Of a stretch of 64,000 nucleotides of DNA, positions 23,039-34,459 are shown piece after piece. The position numbers and the translations under genes were made by a program. The stretch is from NCBI RefSeq assembly GCF_028009165.1, contig NW_026611618.1, positions 2,261,001 to 2,325,000 on the forward strand. The letters run 5' to 3'. Below the pieces are notes generated by a model. The model was given only the letters and a program-made list of their open reading frames with translations. It ran no database searches and was not told the origin of the DNA. Numbering within the stretch: the first letter of the stretch is position 1; every line of letters begins with the position of its first letter. This DNA comes from Akanthomyces muscarius (lineage: Eukaryota > Ascomycota > Sordariomycetes > Hypocreales > Cordycipitaceae).

Positions 23039-24293
23039 TTATCTCTTAGCGGCTGTCTCATTGAAACCCTCCAGCACCTTCTCCTTCATGGCTGCCTTGC
23101 GATTCTTGGCGGCCTGCTCATCCGAAAGTTCCTCGGCCGCTGTACTGCTGTTCGAGCCTTTAGACTCGTGAGGCTGCACAATCTGCTTTGCCATAGTTTT
23201 CGCCTGCGCCTGGCCGACCTTCCCGTAGACACTAAGCCCCGTGGCAATCATGCCGGAAATATCGCCGACGTTGCCGGGCACCACGACCGCGGTGCTCTCC
23301 TTGGCGAGCTTGGCAAAAGCGTCGACATACTTCTCAGCCACTGTCAAGCTAATGGCACCCTGGGCACCCTCGGCGCCCTCCAAAATACTATGGGATACGG
23401 CATCGATGCCTTCGGCCGTGGCGCGTGCCTTGAGCCGAATGGCCTCGGCCTCACCATCGGCTTCGTTGATGCGCTCGGCGCGCATGGCCTCCGAGGCTAG
23501 AATAACACTCTGCTTGCGACCCTCGGCAATGTTGATGGCGCTTTGGCGCTGACCTTCTGAGTCGAGAATTTCGGCGCGCTTCGAGCGCTCGGCCGTGACT
23601 TGGCGGTGCATGGCCTCGACGACGGCATCGGGGGCGTGAATGTCGCGGATTTCGTAGCGCAGGCAGGTCACACCCCAAGCCTCGGCGGCGTCGTTGATGG
23701 CGGCAGTGATGTTGGTGTTGAGGGCGGCGCGCTCCTTGAGCACGTGGTCGAGCGTCAGCTGGCCGATTTCGGATCGCATTGTGGTCTGGGCGAGCTGGGA
23801 GATTGCATACTCGGCATCTTCAACACCGTAGCTACATAGGTTGCGCGGTTAGCTCGTTGCGATTTCTCGCCATTTGCTGCGTAGCGTACCTGGCTTTATA
23901 GGCGTCAAACACTCGAGTGAACAGGACACCGTCCAATTCAAGCGTCACGTTGTCGGCAGTAATGGCACTTTGACTAGGGATCTCGATGGCGACTTCCTTG
24001 AGGTTCTTTACGTAGGCGATACGGTCGATGAATGGCATGAGAACCGCCAGGCCGGGATCGAGGATGCGGTTGAACTTGCCCATGCGCTCGACGATCCAGG
24101 CCGTCTGCTGGGGCACAAAGCGCACAACCGTGTTGGCCGGAAGACGGGATTTTTGGAAATACGAGGGTAGAGGCCCGCCGCTGCCACCAAAGCTCGAGGC
24201 CAGCAGACTGCGAGCAGAAGTCGTCAGCTGCCGGGAATGCTGAAGCTGCTCCAGGGGTCCCCGTAGGGACGCCCGTACCAAGGCGGACTGCAT
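23039..24293 (-). CDS. Mitochondrial stomatin-like protein 2 (SPFH/Band 7)
   Basis: Inner-mitochondrial-membrane scaffold of the SPFH family, thought to organise cardiolipin-rich membrane domains and respiratory supercomplexes. Minus-strand exons 24293-23890 and 23831-23039 (intron 58 nt) encode 398 residues. The first 35 residues are basic and Ser-rich, as in a mitochondrial presequence. The SPFH core begins near V-V-R-F-V-P-Q-Q-T-A-W-I-V-E-R-M-G-K and includes the family segment D-N-V-T-L-E-L-D-G-V-L. It is followed by the alanine/glutamate-rich coiled coil (Q-R-Q-S-A-I-N-I-A-E-G-R-K-Q). Splicing restores K-A-S-Y-G-V-E-D-A-E-Y-A-I, a conserved junction. The start lies 496 bases from the divergent UEV gene. 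Confidence 0.93.
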
Positions 24294-24789
24294 TCTCGGT
24301 GGTGATTTTGAGCTCTCACTGAGAGTTTCGATCGAGATTATCTGTTTACTGCCCTCTCATCCGGCTCGTCGAGAGTCGTGGCAGAAAACTGAATAGGATC
24401 GTAATGGGACGGTTCGAGGCTGCCGTGAATGCGGCCAGTTTGCGAGCTTTCCTGTTGCTAAGTTGGTAAGCCGGCTTCGCCCGACGATTATCCGGGCGCT
24501 GTGCCTTCCTGCCTTGTTACCACCTTAGGTACCGTGGGTGCGCCCGTACCAGAGCTGGGCGAAGCTCCCCATAAATTCCGGGGCTTTCAACGCTGGTCTG
24601 CTGCCCCGCGGCACGCACCGCTATCAGACGGCTACACCCCGCGCCGCTCCTCCAAAAGTATTGCCTCGACCTTTGCGACATACAATATCATCGTGAACGT
24701 CAGACAACTCTTGCCGGATCCCCGCTATTGATTTTTGAACTCGAGAACAAGGGCAAACACGACACAGGATCTTACAGTCACAGACCATC
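24294..24789. promoter_or_regulatory. Shared intergenic promoter of divergent SLP2-like and UEV genes
   Basis: The 496 bases between two divergently transcribed start codons must hold both promoters. No TATA box at a canonical position stands out. A partial CCTTAGGTACC motif lies near 24521-24531. Confidence 0.5.
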
Positions 24790-25357
24790 ATGGCCAAGGT
24801 TCCTCGCAATTTCCGGCTGCTGGAGGAGCTCGAGAAGGGTGAAAAAGGTCTCGGTGCGGAGGCTTGCAGTTATGGCTTGGAGGATAGTGATGACTTGCTC
24901 ATGAGTAACTGGAACGGAACCATCCTGGGACCTCCCCATGTATGTTTTGCGCCGGCATCGGCCGCCTGTTTGCTTTGCGACAGGTGCCGTCGAATCAAAG
25001 AATTGTCAGTGCTAACCGCTTTCGAGTCTGTCCACGAGAACCGAATCTACAGTCTCAAGATGCACTGCGGCGATACGTACCCCGATGTCCCGCCCAAGAT
25101 TCAATTTGTTAGCCAGGTCAATCTGCCCTGCGTTGATCCCAAGAACGGTGTTGTCGACCCCTCGATGCTGCCATGCCTTGCACAATGGAAACGCGAAAAC
25201 ACCATGGAGACCATCTTGATAGAACTGAGAAGGTATGCGAGGCCTGCACCACGCTGTGGTTAAGCTCCTGCCGCAAAAGCTAATATTATCTAGGTATATG
25301 GCTGCTCCCAACAACAAGAAGATTCCCCAGCCTCCCGAGGGATCTACCTACTCATGA
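24790..25357 (+). CDS. MMS2: Ubiquitin E2 variant, Mms2/UEV type
   Basis: Non-catalytic E2 variant that pairs with Ubc13 to build K63-linked ubiquitin chains in error-free post-replication DNA repair. Exons 24790-24939, 25027-25232 and 25294-25357 encode 139 residues, the normal Mms2 length. Family landmarks are N-F-R-L-L-E-E-L-E-K-G at the N-terminus, M-S-N-W-N-G-T-I-L-G-P-P-H, E-N-R-I-Y-S-L-K and the Y-P-D-V-P-P-K-I-Q-F strand. The catalytic Cys of active E2s is absent, as expected for a UEV. Introns are 87 and 61 nt. Nucleus and cytosol. Confidence 0.95.
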
Positions 25358-25879
25358 TCGAGAGTGCGATAAGAACAAAGACAATGAATGGATAGCGGCG
25401 CTATAAAACGAGAAACGACAAATCAGCTGAAAGATCCGCGCACGGCTTGCCACGATCCTCGGCTTCTAGTGACCAGAATAGCATGATTATATATGATAAG
25501 AAAAACAAGATAAACAAATACAAGAAATACATCGCTAGACTTTTTTGTTGGAGAGGAAAGTGGTTTGGTGTGCGCAAGCGGGTGATGGAAGAACCCAAAC
25601 TACGCTTGGCCAGCCAGCTGCGTCGTTGAGCGGGAGTTTAACTATACGATATTAAAAAAGTAGCCTAATACACACGCTATTACAGGATTTAGCAAATAAA
25701 ATGTTAACTAGTGTTCGGTATGGCCATTTTCGGTCTGATGCCAATACGCATTAGCACCAACTGGGCCATCACGTCATGCAACATCGGAGAAGACCCCGCC
25801 AAGCTCAAAGCCATTGACACCCGGCCGAGTACTCTTCTTTGGCATCTACCTACCAACTCATACAACTTCCTACGTCAAT
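25358..25879. other. Intergenic spacer UEV to GST
   Basis: 522 bases of 3' flank and promoter. An A/T-rich stretch near 25480-25530 is a likely polyadenylation region. An ATG at 25814 is in frame with the GST start but gives an implausible N-terminus. Confidence 0.5.
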
Positions 25880-26713
25880 ATGGCCACCATTGATACATCC
25901 CTGCCTCCAGAGGCCTCCGGAGCGGCGGCTGCCTTGGCTGCCCAGCACGCTGAAACCCACCCGCTCAAGCTTTATGGCGGCTGGTTCTGTCCCTTCGTCC
26001 AACGCTCATGGATCGTTCTCGAAGAAAAGAAGATTCCTTATCAATACATTGAGATCAATCCATATAAAAAAGCGGCTTCATTCGTGGCCATGAACCCCCG
26101 TGGCCTCGTGCCCACGCTTGCTGTGCCGGCTGGCGCGCAAGGGACAGAACAGAAGCCTCTGTTTGAGAGCAACATCATCAGCGAGTACCTGGATGAGGAA
26201 TACAGTGACGAATCGAAATACGGGCCAAGCTTGTTGCCAAAGGACCCGTATGACCGAGCGCGTGCCCGTCTCTGGATCGACCATATTAGCAGCAAAATCA
26301 TCCCCGCATTCTACAAGCTGTTGCAACACACAGACGAGAAGCCATTCACGCTGGATGATGCCAGGAGAGAGCTTCACAAGTATATTCACGCACTCACTGA
26401 ACAGATGGATCCAATCGGTCCTTTCTTTGCCGGCAAAGAGCTGACTATGGTGGACATCTGCCTAGCACCCTGGGCCAAACGTCTCTGGCTGATTGATCAC
26501 TACAAGAGTGGCGGCGTGGGGATTCCCGTCCAAGGCGAGAATGAGGAATGGGGGCGATGGAGAAAATGGTTCCAGGCAATCACAGAGCGCAAGAGTGTGA
26601 CGGACACTTGGAGCGCTGATGAACGCTATGTTATTGCGTACAAGCGGTATGCTGATGACACAACGAACTCAGAGGTCGGCCAGGCTACGCGCCAGGGCAG
26701 GAGGCTCCCATAG
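25880..26713 (+). CDS. Glutathione S-transferase, omega-like
   Basis: Cytosolic GST-fold protein of 277 residues in one exon. The thioredoxin-like domain starts at L-K-L-Y-G-G-W-F-C-P-F-V-Q-R with Cys37 in the active position, as in omega-class and related Cys-type GSTs that act as thiol transferases or dehydroascorbate reductases. The glutathione-binding E-S-N-I-I-S-E-Y-L motif lies near residues 95-103. The helical C-terminal domain contains M-V-D-I-C-L-A-P-W. The start was taken at 25880 because the upstream ATG at 25814 adds 22 residues without family support. It lies between housekeeping genes, and no cluster association is evident. Confidence 0.9.
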   Translation: MATIDTSLPPEASGAAAALAAQHAETHPLKLYGGWFCPFVQRSWIVLEEKKIPYQYIEINPYKKAASFVAMNPRGLVPTLAVPAGAQGTEQKPLFESNIISEYLDEEYSDESKYGPSLLPKDPYDRARARLWIDHISSKIIPAFYKLLQHTDEKPFTLDDARRELHKYIHALTEQMDPIGPFFAGKELTMVDICLAPWAKRLWLIDHYKSGGVGIPVQGENEEWGRWRKWFQAITERKSVTDTWSADERYVIAYKRYADDTTNSEVGQATRQGRRLP

Positions 26714-26922
26714 ATTTGCCAATTATGAAATCAGGCTACTACACACAGCATTTTATCTCGGAAGAAAATTCATAACAACTTTCAGCGATTTATACCATGG
26801 ACATTTGTAGTGTGATGTACACAACATGCTGGCGCCCCACATAGGCTACTCGAAATAGCAATAGAACCAAGAAGTCCGCTGCCACGAAATCGTAGAATCC
26901 TCAACCACGACTCAAGGCCGCA

Positions 26923-28170
26923 ATGCCGGACCCAACAGCGTCACGGTTCACGCCGCAGAACAAGACGACCCAGGAGCGCATCTCCACAAATACTGTTGGC
27001 CTTGTCGCGCTCTCCGACTTTCGCAAGCGCCGCGCCGAGGTCCTCGAACAGCAGGAGCGCGAGGCGCGCGATGCCAACACCGCCACGGGGCCCTCGACAC
27101 CCATCGACCGCTTGCAGACGGGGACGCCCGGCAACAGCACAGGAGGCGAAGATGCCGCCAGCGATTCAGGCAGTGCTGCCGCGATGCCCAGAACACGGCC
27201 GCTGAAAAAGGCCAAGAGGAAGCAGAAGCCGGGCAAGAAGCTACTCTCGTTTGGTGACGACAACGACGATGAAGAAGAAAACGGCAACGATAGCGAGGCG
27301 ACGACGGCGGGCAGATCCGAGCGCAGCAAGAACCTCAGAGCTGAAGAGCATGGGGCCGGCGAGGTCAAGGGCGGCAAGATCAAGGCCAATGCGTCGGTCG
27401 GGCTGGTTCCCAAGTCCGTCACCAAGTCAGCCTTGCGGAAGGAGGCGGCGGAGCGGGAGACCCTGCGGCGCGAGTTCTTGACGATGCAGGAAGCGGTCAA
27501 GGCGACTGAGGTTGCGATACCGTTCATCTTTTACGATGGTGCCAACACACCGGGTGGTACTGTGCGCATGAAAAAAGGCGATTTTGTTTGGGTGTTTCTC
27601 GACAAGAGCCGCAAAGTGGGCGCCGAGCTCGGTGTCGGCGAGCAGGCCAATGCGACACGAGCCTGGGCGCGCGTCGGTGTGGACGATTTGATGATTGTCA
27701 GAGGCACAGTCATTATTCCTCATGTATGTGGTTTTCCCCGTTCATTCATTCATTCATTCATTCATTGTGTGTCGCATATCTTATCTGTTCTCGGCTAACC
27801 GCGCAATCTATCTCTGTAGCACTATGACTTTTATTACTTCGTCATAAACAAGAGTATCGGGCCTGGTGGCAAGAGGCTGTTTAACTACAGCGCCGAGCCG
27901 CCGGAAAAGCCTGCCGCTGCTCCGGAGCCGTTGACCGGAGGTCTCATTACTGCGGCCGAGGTCAAGGCGGCCAAGGGCCTGCCAGACATTGCCACGCTTG
28001 AAGGCGCGGATGAAGATCCGATGGAGACAAAGGTGGTCGATCGTCGGTGGTACGAGCGCAATAAGCACATATATCCTGCCAGCACTTGGCAAGATTTCGA
28101 CCCCGAGATGGACTATACGAACCAGGTCCGCAAAGATGGTGGCGGCAATACATTCTTTTATTCGAAGTGA
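26923..28170 (+). CDS. FAM50/XAP5 family nuclear protein
   Basis: Member of the XAP5 (FAM50) family, nuclear proteins linked to the spliceosome and to small-RNA and circadian functions in other eukaryotes. Exons 26923-27723 and 27820-28170 give 383 residues. The N-terminal half is charged and low-complexity (K-K-A-K-R-K-Q-K-P-G-K-K near 90-101 suits nuclear localisation; acidic D/E run follows). The XAP5 domain occupies about 170-383 with I-P-F-I-F-Y-D-G, V-W-V-F-L-D-K-S-R, I-P-H-H-Y-D-F-Y-Y-F and the C-terminal G-G-N-T-F-F-Y-S-K. The 96-nt intron carries a TTCA microsatellite. The gene ends 145 bases from a convergent membrane-protein gene. Confidence 0.93.
27741..27766. repeat. TTCA tetranucleotide microsatellite in an intron
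   Basis: Six TTCA units plus two bases, between the splice donor and branch region of the FAM50 gene intron. Repeat-number change would alter intron length without touching the sites. Confidence 0.9.
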
Positions 28171-28314
28171 GTGACAATTTTCATGCGAAGAGCCAAACTC
28201 TTTGTCGGTTCTGGATATGGCGTTTTCGGGGGTTTCTTTTCTGGCTCGCTTATTCGGCAACGTCGCTTTGCTTTCTTTTCCTGTTGATGGAATCGTTCCG
28301 GTACCGTCGTTGCT

Positions 28315-28761
28315 TCAGCCACACATCTGCCAAAGGACAAAGGATGTGCCGCCAATTACGATCCAGCCGGGCCAAAGGACGAGCAGGAAGAGGCCGTTGC
28401 CTGCCCCGAGAATAAAAAGGGCAAACTCGTAAAAGAGCTTGTCGCGCAGCATGCGGGTCGTCTTCATATCCCAGACAGCGGCCGCGGCGCGGACTGAAGT
28501 GGTGCTGCCGTGCAAGGCGCCGAGCTTGGTGGCCAAGAGGGTATAGAAGGCTAGAAACCGCGCGGCGTAGTAGGCACTTGCGAGGGAGACGCTGGCGAAG
28601 AAGTAGGCACGCCGGCAGAGCAAGGATGAGAGCGAGCCGATGATGTTTTGACAATGCACGGCGTAGGCGAGCGTCGGGTTCATCCGGCTCATAATCGTGG
28701 CATGGTGGTGCTGGGAGAGGGGCTCCACTCGGGATGCCGTGAGGATGTCGACCTTGTCCAT
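28315..28761 (-). CDS. Small integral membrane protein, function unknown
   Basis: Single-exon ORF of 148 residues from ATG 28761. At least three hydrophobic segments are visible (near residues 38-58, 60-80 and 113-145), and the C-terminal part (F-A-L-F-I-L-G-A-G-N-G-L-F-L-L-V-L-W-P-G) could form a helical hairpin. The loop V-W-D-M-K-T-T-R-M-L-R-D-K is basic. I do not recognise the family; conserved fungal four-helix membrane proteins of this size exist, but no assignment is made. It is tail to tail with the FAM50 gene. Confidence 0.7.
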   Translation of the reverse strand: MDKVDILTASRVEPLSQHHHATIMSRMNPTLAYAVHCQNIIGSLSSLLCRRAYFFASVSLASAYYAARFLAFYTLLATKLGALHGSTTSVRAAAAVWDMKTTRMLRDKLFYEFALFILGAGNGLFLLVLWPGWIVIGGTSFVLWQMCG

Positions 28762-30724
28762 CCTAAATGTATAATATCGGAAATATAGAATAGAGTTTTA
28801 AACGAAACTGTGTCATTAAACGAAACTGTGTTCAAAGATTGAAAGCAAAAAGGTCTTCTTCCAGTGGATGGGCAATTGCTTTTATACCAGAGCTGTGGCG
28901 GCCGGCTGGCCCCGCGGCTGGGCTGCCAGGAAACCCCCCCCCCCCCTCGCCGGCGCCAACGGCTGAGAGGCTGTCAGACAGGACGGCATGGTCCTGCCCA
29001 ACCAGGTGACCGCACGCGGCCATATGCAGAGCCAGATTGGGCTGTACAGATGAGATGGAGGTGTGTGGTTCCTTGAGTCTCGAGGGCCGCAGACTGGGCG
29101 CACATTTCCATGCCAGAGGCCGTCGTTGGCTGTGAGGGGTCCTGTCTCACGCCACCCCGCGTTCCCTTCGCGGAGGAGGCGTGGTAGAAGGTTTCTGGGC
29201 TTGTCATGGCACCACGTGGGGAACAAGAACCGCTCAATTTGACGCTGCGAAAAACACGGGATTTGCTTTGGATCCATCATTGACTGAGAATTCCATTTGG
29301 CAAAAGCTTATTTTCCCATGTCTTATTCCCACACATGCATGCACACACACACACACACATTTGTCTTTTAGCATCCCAATCTGGCGGCGACACTGCAAAC
29401 TTTGCTCGAGATACAGGACTTTGGACCTGACACTGCCACTGAGCGGCGAGTGGTAACTTTTATTCGTCATAAGACAAGCTGCATGTCGCGGCGCAATGTT
29501 GCACTGCAGTTTGGCTGTGGAACTTGGTACAGTACAACAATGTCAGAACAACTCCGGATGCCTGCTTTGGGAAGCTCCATGCGAGAAGCGGCAAAGGACC
29601 AAAGTACCTACAGTTGAGGCTTATGCATGCATTGTACTAAGAGCACATTACGGTTTGTGTAAGTATGTAATAACGCCCTGCATGCCTCTCGTGGCGGCAT
29701 CGTAAGGCCGTACTACTCTTGAAGTACTTCGTAATCCCGACTCAAGATTATTCCTTCGTCAGTTGGAGCAAGTTCGACAAAGCGTACGGGCATACATCAT
29801 CCTACCTAGACTACTTCCAAGTATCTGCGATCAGTGCTCACGACCTACTGTACTCCCCGGCTCGACACGCCATCAAAAGCCGCACGCAGAGCTAGCAATA
29901 CATAGCACGTCCAGCAAATCACGGCTACCCAAAACCCGGTGTCAATACGGCTGATGGCCAGCATTTTCCCTTTTCGAACAGACGACGAAATTGAGACAAC
30001 GCACAGCGCATTGCAGCCCGCAGGACAGCAAAGCCGGCTTGGGCGCTGTGGCTTAGCGAATCAGGTCGGATGCAATGGCAGCAAAATGCTACCCACGAAA
30101 AACAAGGGCTCACCATTCCCAGCAATCAGAGCGCCGAGCTGGGTGGTGTCTTGGTAGGCATGCATAAGTGCGGCGTTCGGCCCCTCACTTCGGGGCCGTT
30201 CCGGAGCACAAGTCCCGAGTTTGTCCGTGCTCGACCCGGTGCTCAATACCAAACGAATACGGGCCATTGCATACGAAGTCATACGAAGTAGGGTCTGATA
30301 AAAAGGAATCCAATCACCCGTCATGTTCCTTTGACTAAAGAATATGATACGTACCCAGACTGATGGTTCTCTAACGTGGGTAGTGGGGGTCGTCTAGGCC
30401 CGGCCTTGTTGTCTGACAACACGACACATCAGTAACTAGTTAACGCATTCGACTTCAGTTTTATTTTCTTTGGGAGAAAAACAAAACTACCCGGAAAACT
30501 TGTAATATTTTCATATTCCCGAGGCTGAAGAAGTAGTCAATAACTCAATCTTCAAGCCTGTTGCGGCGATGGGTTGTTCAAGAACAACGACGTGGGTGGG
30601 GGCTACGAGTGCCAAACATCCTCGTACCACAGATGCGGCAGCTGCTTCTACTCTCATCACATCCTCAACCTCCATCTCCCAAATCCATCAACAGCACTGC
30701 TCTTCGTAGCCCGCCACGTGCAGG
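28762..30724. other. Intergenic region without supportable gene
   Basis: About 2 kb with only short overlapping frames. Contains a CA microsatellite at 29342-29359 and a nine-to-ten-C run near 28936-28946. The right end is the promoter of the DUF218 gene. Confidence 0.5.
29342..29359. repeat. CA dinucleotide microsatellite
   Basis: Nine CA units, preceded by a CATGCATGCA stretch. Confidence 0.85.
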
Positions 30725-31378
30725 ATGGCCTCCGCCACGCAAATCGATCAAGATGCCGAGCTCGTCTACAACTACCACCACATGGGCATGGCCCTCAGCC
30801 CCGCCGACGTCATCTTCTGCCTCGGCAGTCTCGACACGCGCGTCGCCGCCCGCGCCGCCCAGCTCTACCTCGATGGCCTGGCGCCCTACGTCGTATTCTC
30901 CGGCAACTCGGGCAAGCTGACGCACGACGTGTTTGACCGGCCCGAGGCCGACATCTTTGCCGACGTTGCGCGCGGTATGGGGGTGCCCTCGTCGCGCATC
31001 CTCACCGAGCCCGCGGCGACCAACACGGGCGAGAACGTGCGCTTCACGCACGCGCTGCTGCGGGAGCGCGGCGTGCACGCGCACTCGTTGATCCTAGTCC
31101 AGAAGCCTTATATGGAGCGCCGCACGTTTGCGACGTTTAAGAAGCAGTGGCCGGACGAGACGGCGAGCATCACCGTCACCTCACCGCAGCTGAGCTTTGC
31201 CGAGTACCCGGACGGGGCGAACCCGAGGCAGCTGGTGATCAATGTCATGGTGGGGGATCTGATGCGCATACAAAGGTATCCGGCGCTGGGGTTTCAGATC
31301 GCGCAGGAGATTCCACCGCTGGTGATGGAGGCGGCGCAGAGGCTGATAGCGGAGGGCTACGATAAGCACCTTCCATGA
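30725..31378 (+). CDS. DUF218 (YdcF-like) domain protein
   Basis: Single-exon ORF of 217 residues belonging to the DUF218/YdcF-like family, a Rossmann-like fold found in bacterial envelope proteins and some fungi. Landmarks are A-D-V-I-F-C-L-G-S-L-D-T-R near residue 28, the G-L-A-P-Y-V-V-F-S-G-N-S-G strand-loop, E-P-A-A-T-N-T-G-E-N-V-R-F and the basic V-Q-K-P-Y-M-E-R-R-T segment. Unlike bacterial SanA-type members it has no N-terminal membrane anchor, matching the soluble YdcF type. The biochemical role is unknown. It converges on the METTL16-type gene with only 70 bases between stop codons. Confidence 0.88.
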   Translation: MASATQIDQDAELVYNYHHMGMALSPADVIFCLGSLDTRVAARAAQLYLDGLAPYVVFSGNSGKLTHDVFDRPEADIFADVARGMGVPSSRILTEPAATNTGENVRFTHALLRERGVHAHSLILVQKPYMERRTFATFKKQWPDETASITVTSPQLSFAEYPDGANPRQLVINVMVGDLMRIQRYPALGFQIAQEIPPLVMEAAQRLIAEGYDKHLP

Positions 31379-31448
31379 GGGCTGCCGTCGTTGATCTGCA
31401 TGATTGTTGAAAAGTGTACTGTATTGTTTCCATCTGCTCCAGAAATGT

Positions 31449-33003
31449 CTACTTTTCTGCCAGCATCCCAGACTCTGTGGCTTCCTCCAGTTCGCTGTAA
31501 ATGTTTTTGGCTGTTGTCTTGAGGTAGCCATTGAAGCTGACAAAGGCCGACTCATCCTGACCCTCGATCCAGCGGCACCGAACGACAACTCCGTCCAGGT
31601 TGACGTTGATTTGTATTTTAAATCCGAGGTCCTCTTTGACACGTTTATCCTTTGTTTCTGGGCTGGTGTTCATACCACGCTGCTTCTGCCGTCGCCACGC
31701 TCTTGTCCACACCTTCTCCGTAGCCCTCAGCAGGCCCTCTAGCTTCTGCGTATCCCACTCCCAGTGCGTGGTTTCCAAAGCCGAAACTGCACTCTGCAAC
31801 CGGCTTGCAAATCTGGAGATGGCTTCGAAGACAGGAAAGTCAACGACCGTCACTTCGGTATGCGCCGGTAGACTGGCCTTCAGCGAGGTTGTTGTCGCTC
31901 CGCGGGCAATGGACTGACGCGGGCGCATGCCCCGGAAGCTCCACGCCACGGCCCATCGCTTTGTCTTCTTGCCCTGTACAAACTCCGTCACCGCGTAGTT
32001 GCCGATGTCATGATCGCGCAGCCGCAGCACCAGCGCCGCGACGCTCGACTGAAAGCCCAGCATGGCCGTGTACCACTGGATCCGCCCGCGCAGCGCGAGC
32101 GACTGGTCAAGGATGCGGCCGACAAAAGCCACTTCGCCGCCGTCCGTCACCATCTCAACTGGGGCGCCGGTGCAGGCTGTGAGCGGCGGGAGGGACTTTT
32201 CGGCGGCACGCTCGTCCATTTCGGCGGCGGACTTGTAGAAGGGCGGATTCGTCATGACAAATGCAACGTCCTCCGTCGCAGGGGCTGCTTCGATGGGGAT
32301 GATGGGCCCGCCGGGCTTGGATTTCACCAGTTTGATTCGGGTTTGCAAGTGGTTCTGCTCAATGTTTCTCCGCGCCCAGCGCAGACTCTCGTCGTCGATA
32401 TCTGGGCTCGTTAGGAAGGGAAGCTCTAAAACAGAGCGATAAACGTACCTGAGGCGATAAAATACCATGGTCTCTGAGTGCAGCCAAGCATTGGGTATAT
32501 ACAGCTAGCTCCTGTGCCGATATCTATGGCAACGAGCTTTCCGCCAGATGTGTTGTATGTGGTTGTGTCGAGCAAGTCTTTGAGCCAGAGAATATAGTTA
32601 TGTCTGTTGGGTATCTTAAAGAACCATTCTTAGTATACACCTAGTGAGATTGATTTAATAACAGGCATACCGGGGGACAAAGACGATTGCCTGGGAGGTC
32701 CAGCGCAAGACCAAAGTCGTGTTTAAGCAGTGTTTTGGACAGCTGCATGACAGCCTTGGGATCCTTGAAGTCTAGGTCGCGCCCTTGGACTCTGCATTCA
32801 ATTAGAAGCGTTTTTTTCGTAAAAGTAGCCAAGGATTTTAGCAATTCTTACACTGTGGCGAATTCAGCATCAAGGGCAGCAATCTCTTTAAAATCCGGCG
32901 GGGTAATATACAACTTGCGAAAGCGCTGGTCTTTTCGCTCCTGTGTCTCCTCCGTCGGCACAGCCTCGGCCAATCGCTTGACTCCATCTCGAACAGAAGC
33001 CAT
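31449..33003 (-). CDS. METTL16-type RNA N6-adenine methyltransferase
   Basis: SAM-dependent methyltransferase of the METTL16/RlmF (DUF890) family; eukaryotic members methylate A43 of U6 snRNA. Minus-strand exons 33003-32852, 32791-32671, 32614-32449 and 32401-31449 encode 463 residues, with introns of 60, 56 and 47 nt. Splicing reconstructs D-F-K-D-P-K-A-V, the L-C-P-P-I-P-N-R-H-N-Y-I-L-W block, the SAM-binding D-I-G-T-G-A-S-C-I-Y-P at 122-132 and the catalytic N-P-P-F at 198-201. Residues 380-463 form a less conserved extension. An upstream ATG at 33063 would add 20 residues; 33003 is preferred for its position before the conserved region. A GC-alternating tract (33097-33110) lies just upstream. 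Confidence 0.93.
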
Positions 33004-33096
33004 TTCGAAAGAAAGCTTGCGGTGAGCCGACGCGGTATGAAGATCTCTGCGATGCAACATCAAGGATTTGCCAGTCGTGAGTCTAGTTTTTTGTTT

Positions 33097-33110
33097 GCGC
33101 GCGCGCGCGC
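33097..33110. repeat. GC dinucleotide run in a promoter
   Basis: Seven GC units about 95 bases upstream of the METTL16-type start codon. Alternating GC can adopt Z-DNA, but nothing here shows that it does. Confidence 0.8.
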
Positions 33111-33221
33111 CCCACCATCAACAGCTCGCCGGCCTCACGGCAACAGCCGACAAAAGTTGATCATGCGTTGACTATATTTTTTTCGTCTATCAATGCGGGA
33201 GGAGAAAAATCTATATATACA

Positions 33222-34145
33222 TTACCAGAGAAGAACTCGCCACCTCCAGCCTTCGAGAACTCGCATGTCTCGCTCCTCGAGCGTAGAGTCACCCTCTCGA
33301 ATTCGATCCGACAGCTGCTTGAGGCGCTTCTGAGTAGTCCTTGCCACGCGCAGCGATACCTCATTCTGGAAAATATACAGCACAGCAAAGACAAAGAATC
33401 CAATCGATGCAAGCTTACCAACCCCAAAGACGCTGTTTTTGATCCGAGATAGAATACTTTTGGATCTTTGAAATGCGTACTCGGTGTCGTTAGAGGCTAC
33501 CTTGGCATCATCGTCGTCATCGCGCCGAAAGATGCGTCTCACCAACGGTATGAAGGATGCGCTGTCAACCTATTAGGTTACCGTCATCAAATAGCTCTGA
33601 AAGTCTCGCTTGACTTACAAGATACCTCCCATGAGCCATTTCCGCCAGCGATGGTTTTGTGCCGTCCGCGCCAGTTCGCGCACCTCCATCTGGAGGGTCA
33701 TCAGGTCACCCAGCACCATGCCTGTCTGATGCCGCAGGCGGGAATTCGCTACGTTTCCGCCATACCGCATGTACTCCTGCTGCACAGCCAGATATTCACG
33801 CAGATTATACTGACAGCTCTGGCGCAACGTGCGAATATCCAGCGCCTCGTGCTCCTGCATATGCGGCGCCGGGGTCGTCCCCGCCGGGCCTGTCGGTGGC
33901 GGCGCAAACGTCTGTTGGGCCGGCATTGGCTGTGATGCTGGACGGGCAAAGTCAGCGACGCTGCCAGGATGGTCCGGGATGTGTCCCTCGGGCCCCAGGT
34001 GCAAGGCCATGCCCTCTGTCGGGTTACCATCAAAGCCGCCAGTGTACGGGACTGGCGACCGTGAACGTTGGGCGCCGTGATCGGACGGCGCTGGAGTCCA
34101 GATGGGCATGGGATCCAGCTCGGTCAGTTTACTGGAGTGATCCAT
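33222..34145 (-). CDS. Single-pass membrane protein, function unknown
   Basis: Minus-strand exons 34145-33619 and 33561-33222 (intron 57 nt, gtaagt donor) encode 288 residues. The first 95 residues are Pro/Gly-rich and probably disordered. Residues about 100-175 look alpha-helical (L-R-Q-S-C-Q-Y-N-L-R-E-Y, R-L-R-H-Q-T-G-M-V-L-G-D-L). After the junction an acidic patch (R-R-D-D-D-D-D) precedes a hydrophobic helix I-G-F-F-V-F-A-V-L-Y-I-F and a basic C-terminal segment. I do not recognise the family. The topology suggests a tail-side membrane anchor with a cytosolic N-terminus. It is head to tail with the METTL16-type gene, 218 bases apart. Confidence 0.75.
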
Positions 34146-34459
34146 GGTGTTGGGAGTATTGCTGATTTTTCGTCAGTATTTTTGCTTCGGGGAGGGATAA
34201 ATGGATGGTGCTTCTTTTAAGGTGCAACTCTGCGTCTGCAGTCCATTGGGCAGAATTCTGGGGGCTGGGAATGGACATGACGTTGAGCACCACTACCCTG
34301 CCTAAAGCCGTTTTGATTCGTGCAACGAATTTGCGACGAACTTATGGACTTGGCAAAACGATTCGGAATTGATTTTCGAGTTTACTGATATCATAGGAGC
34401 CGCTCGTATTATTTGCATTGCTGAGCCAAAGTCTAGTAGCAAAGCCGCGATGCCCCCGT

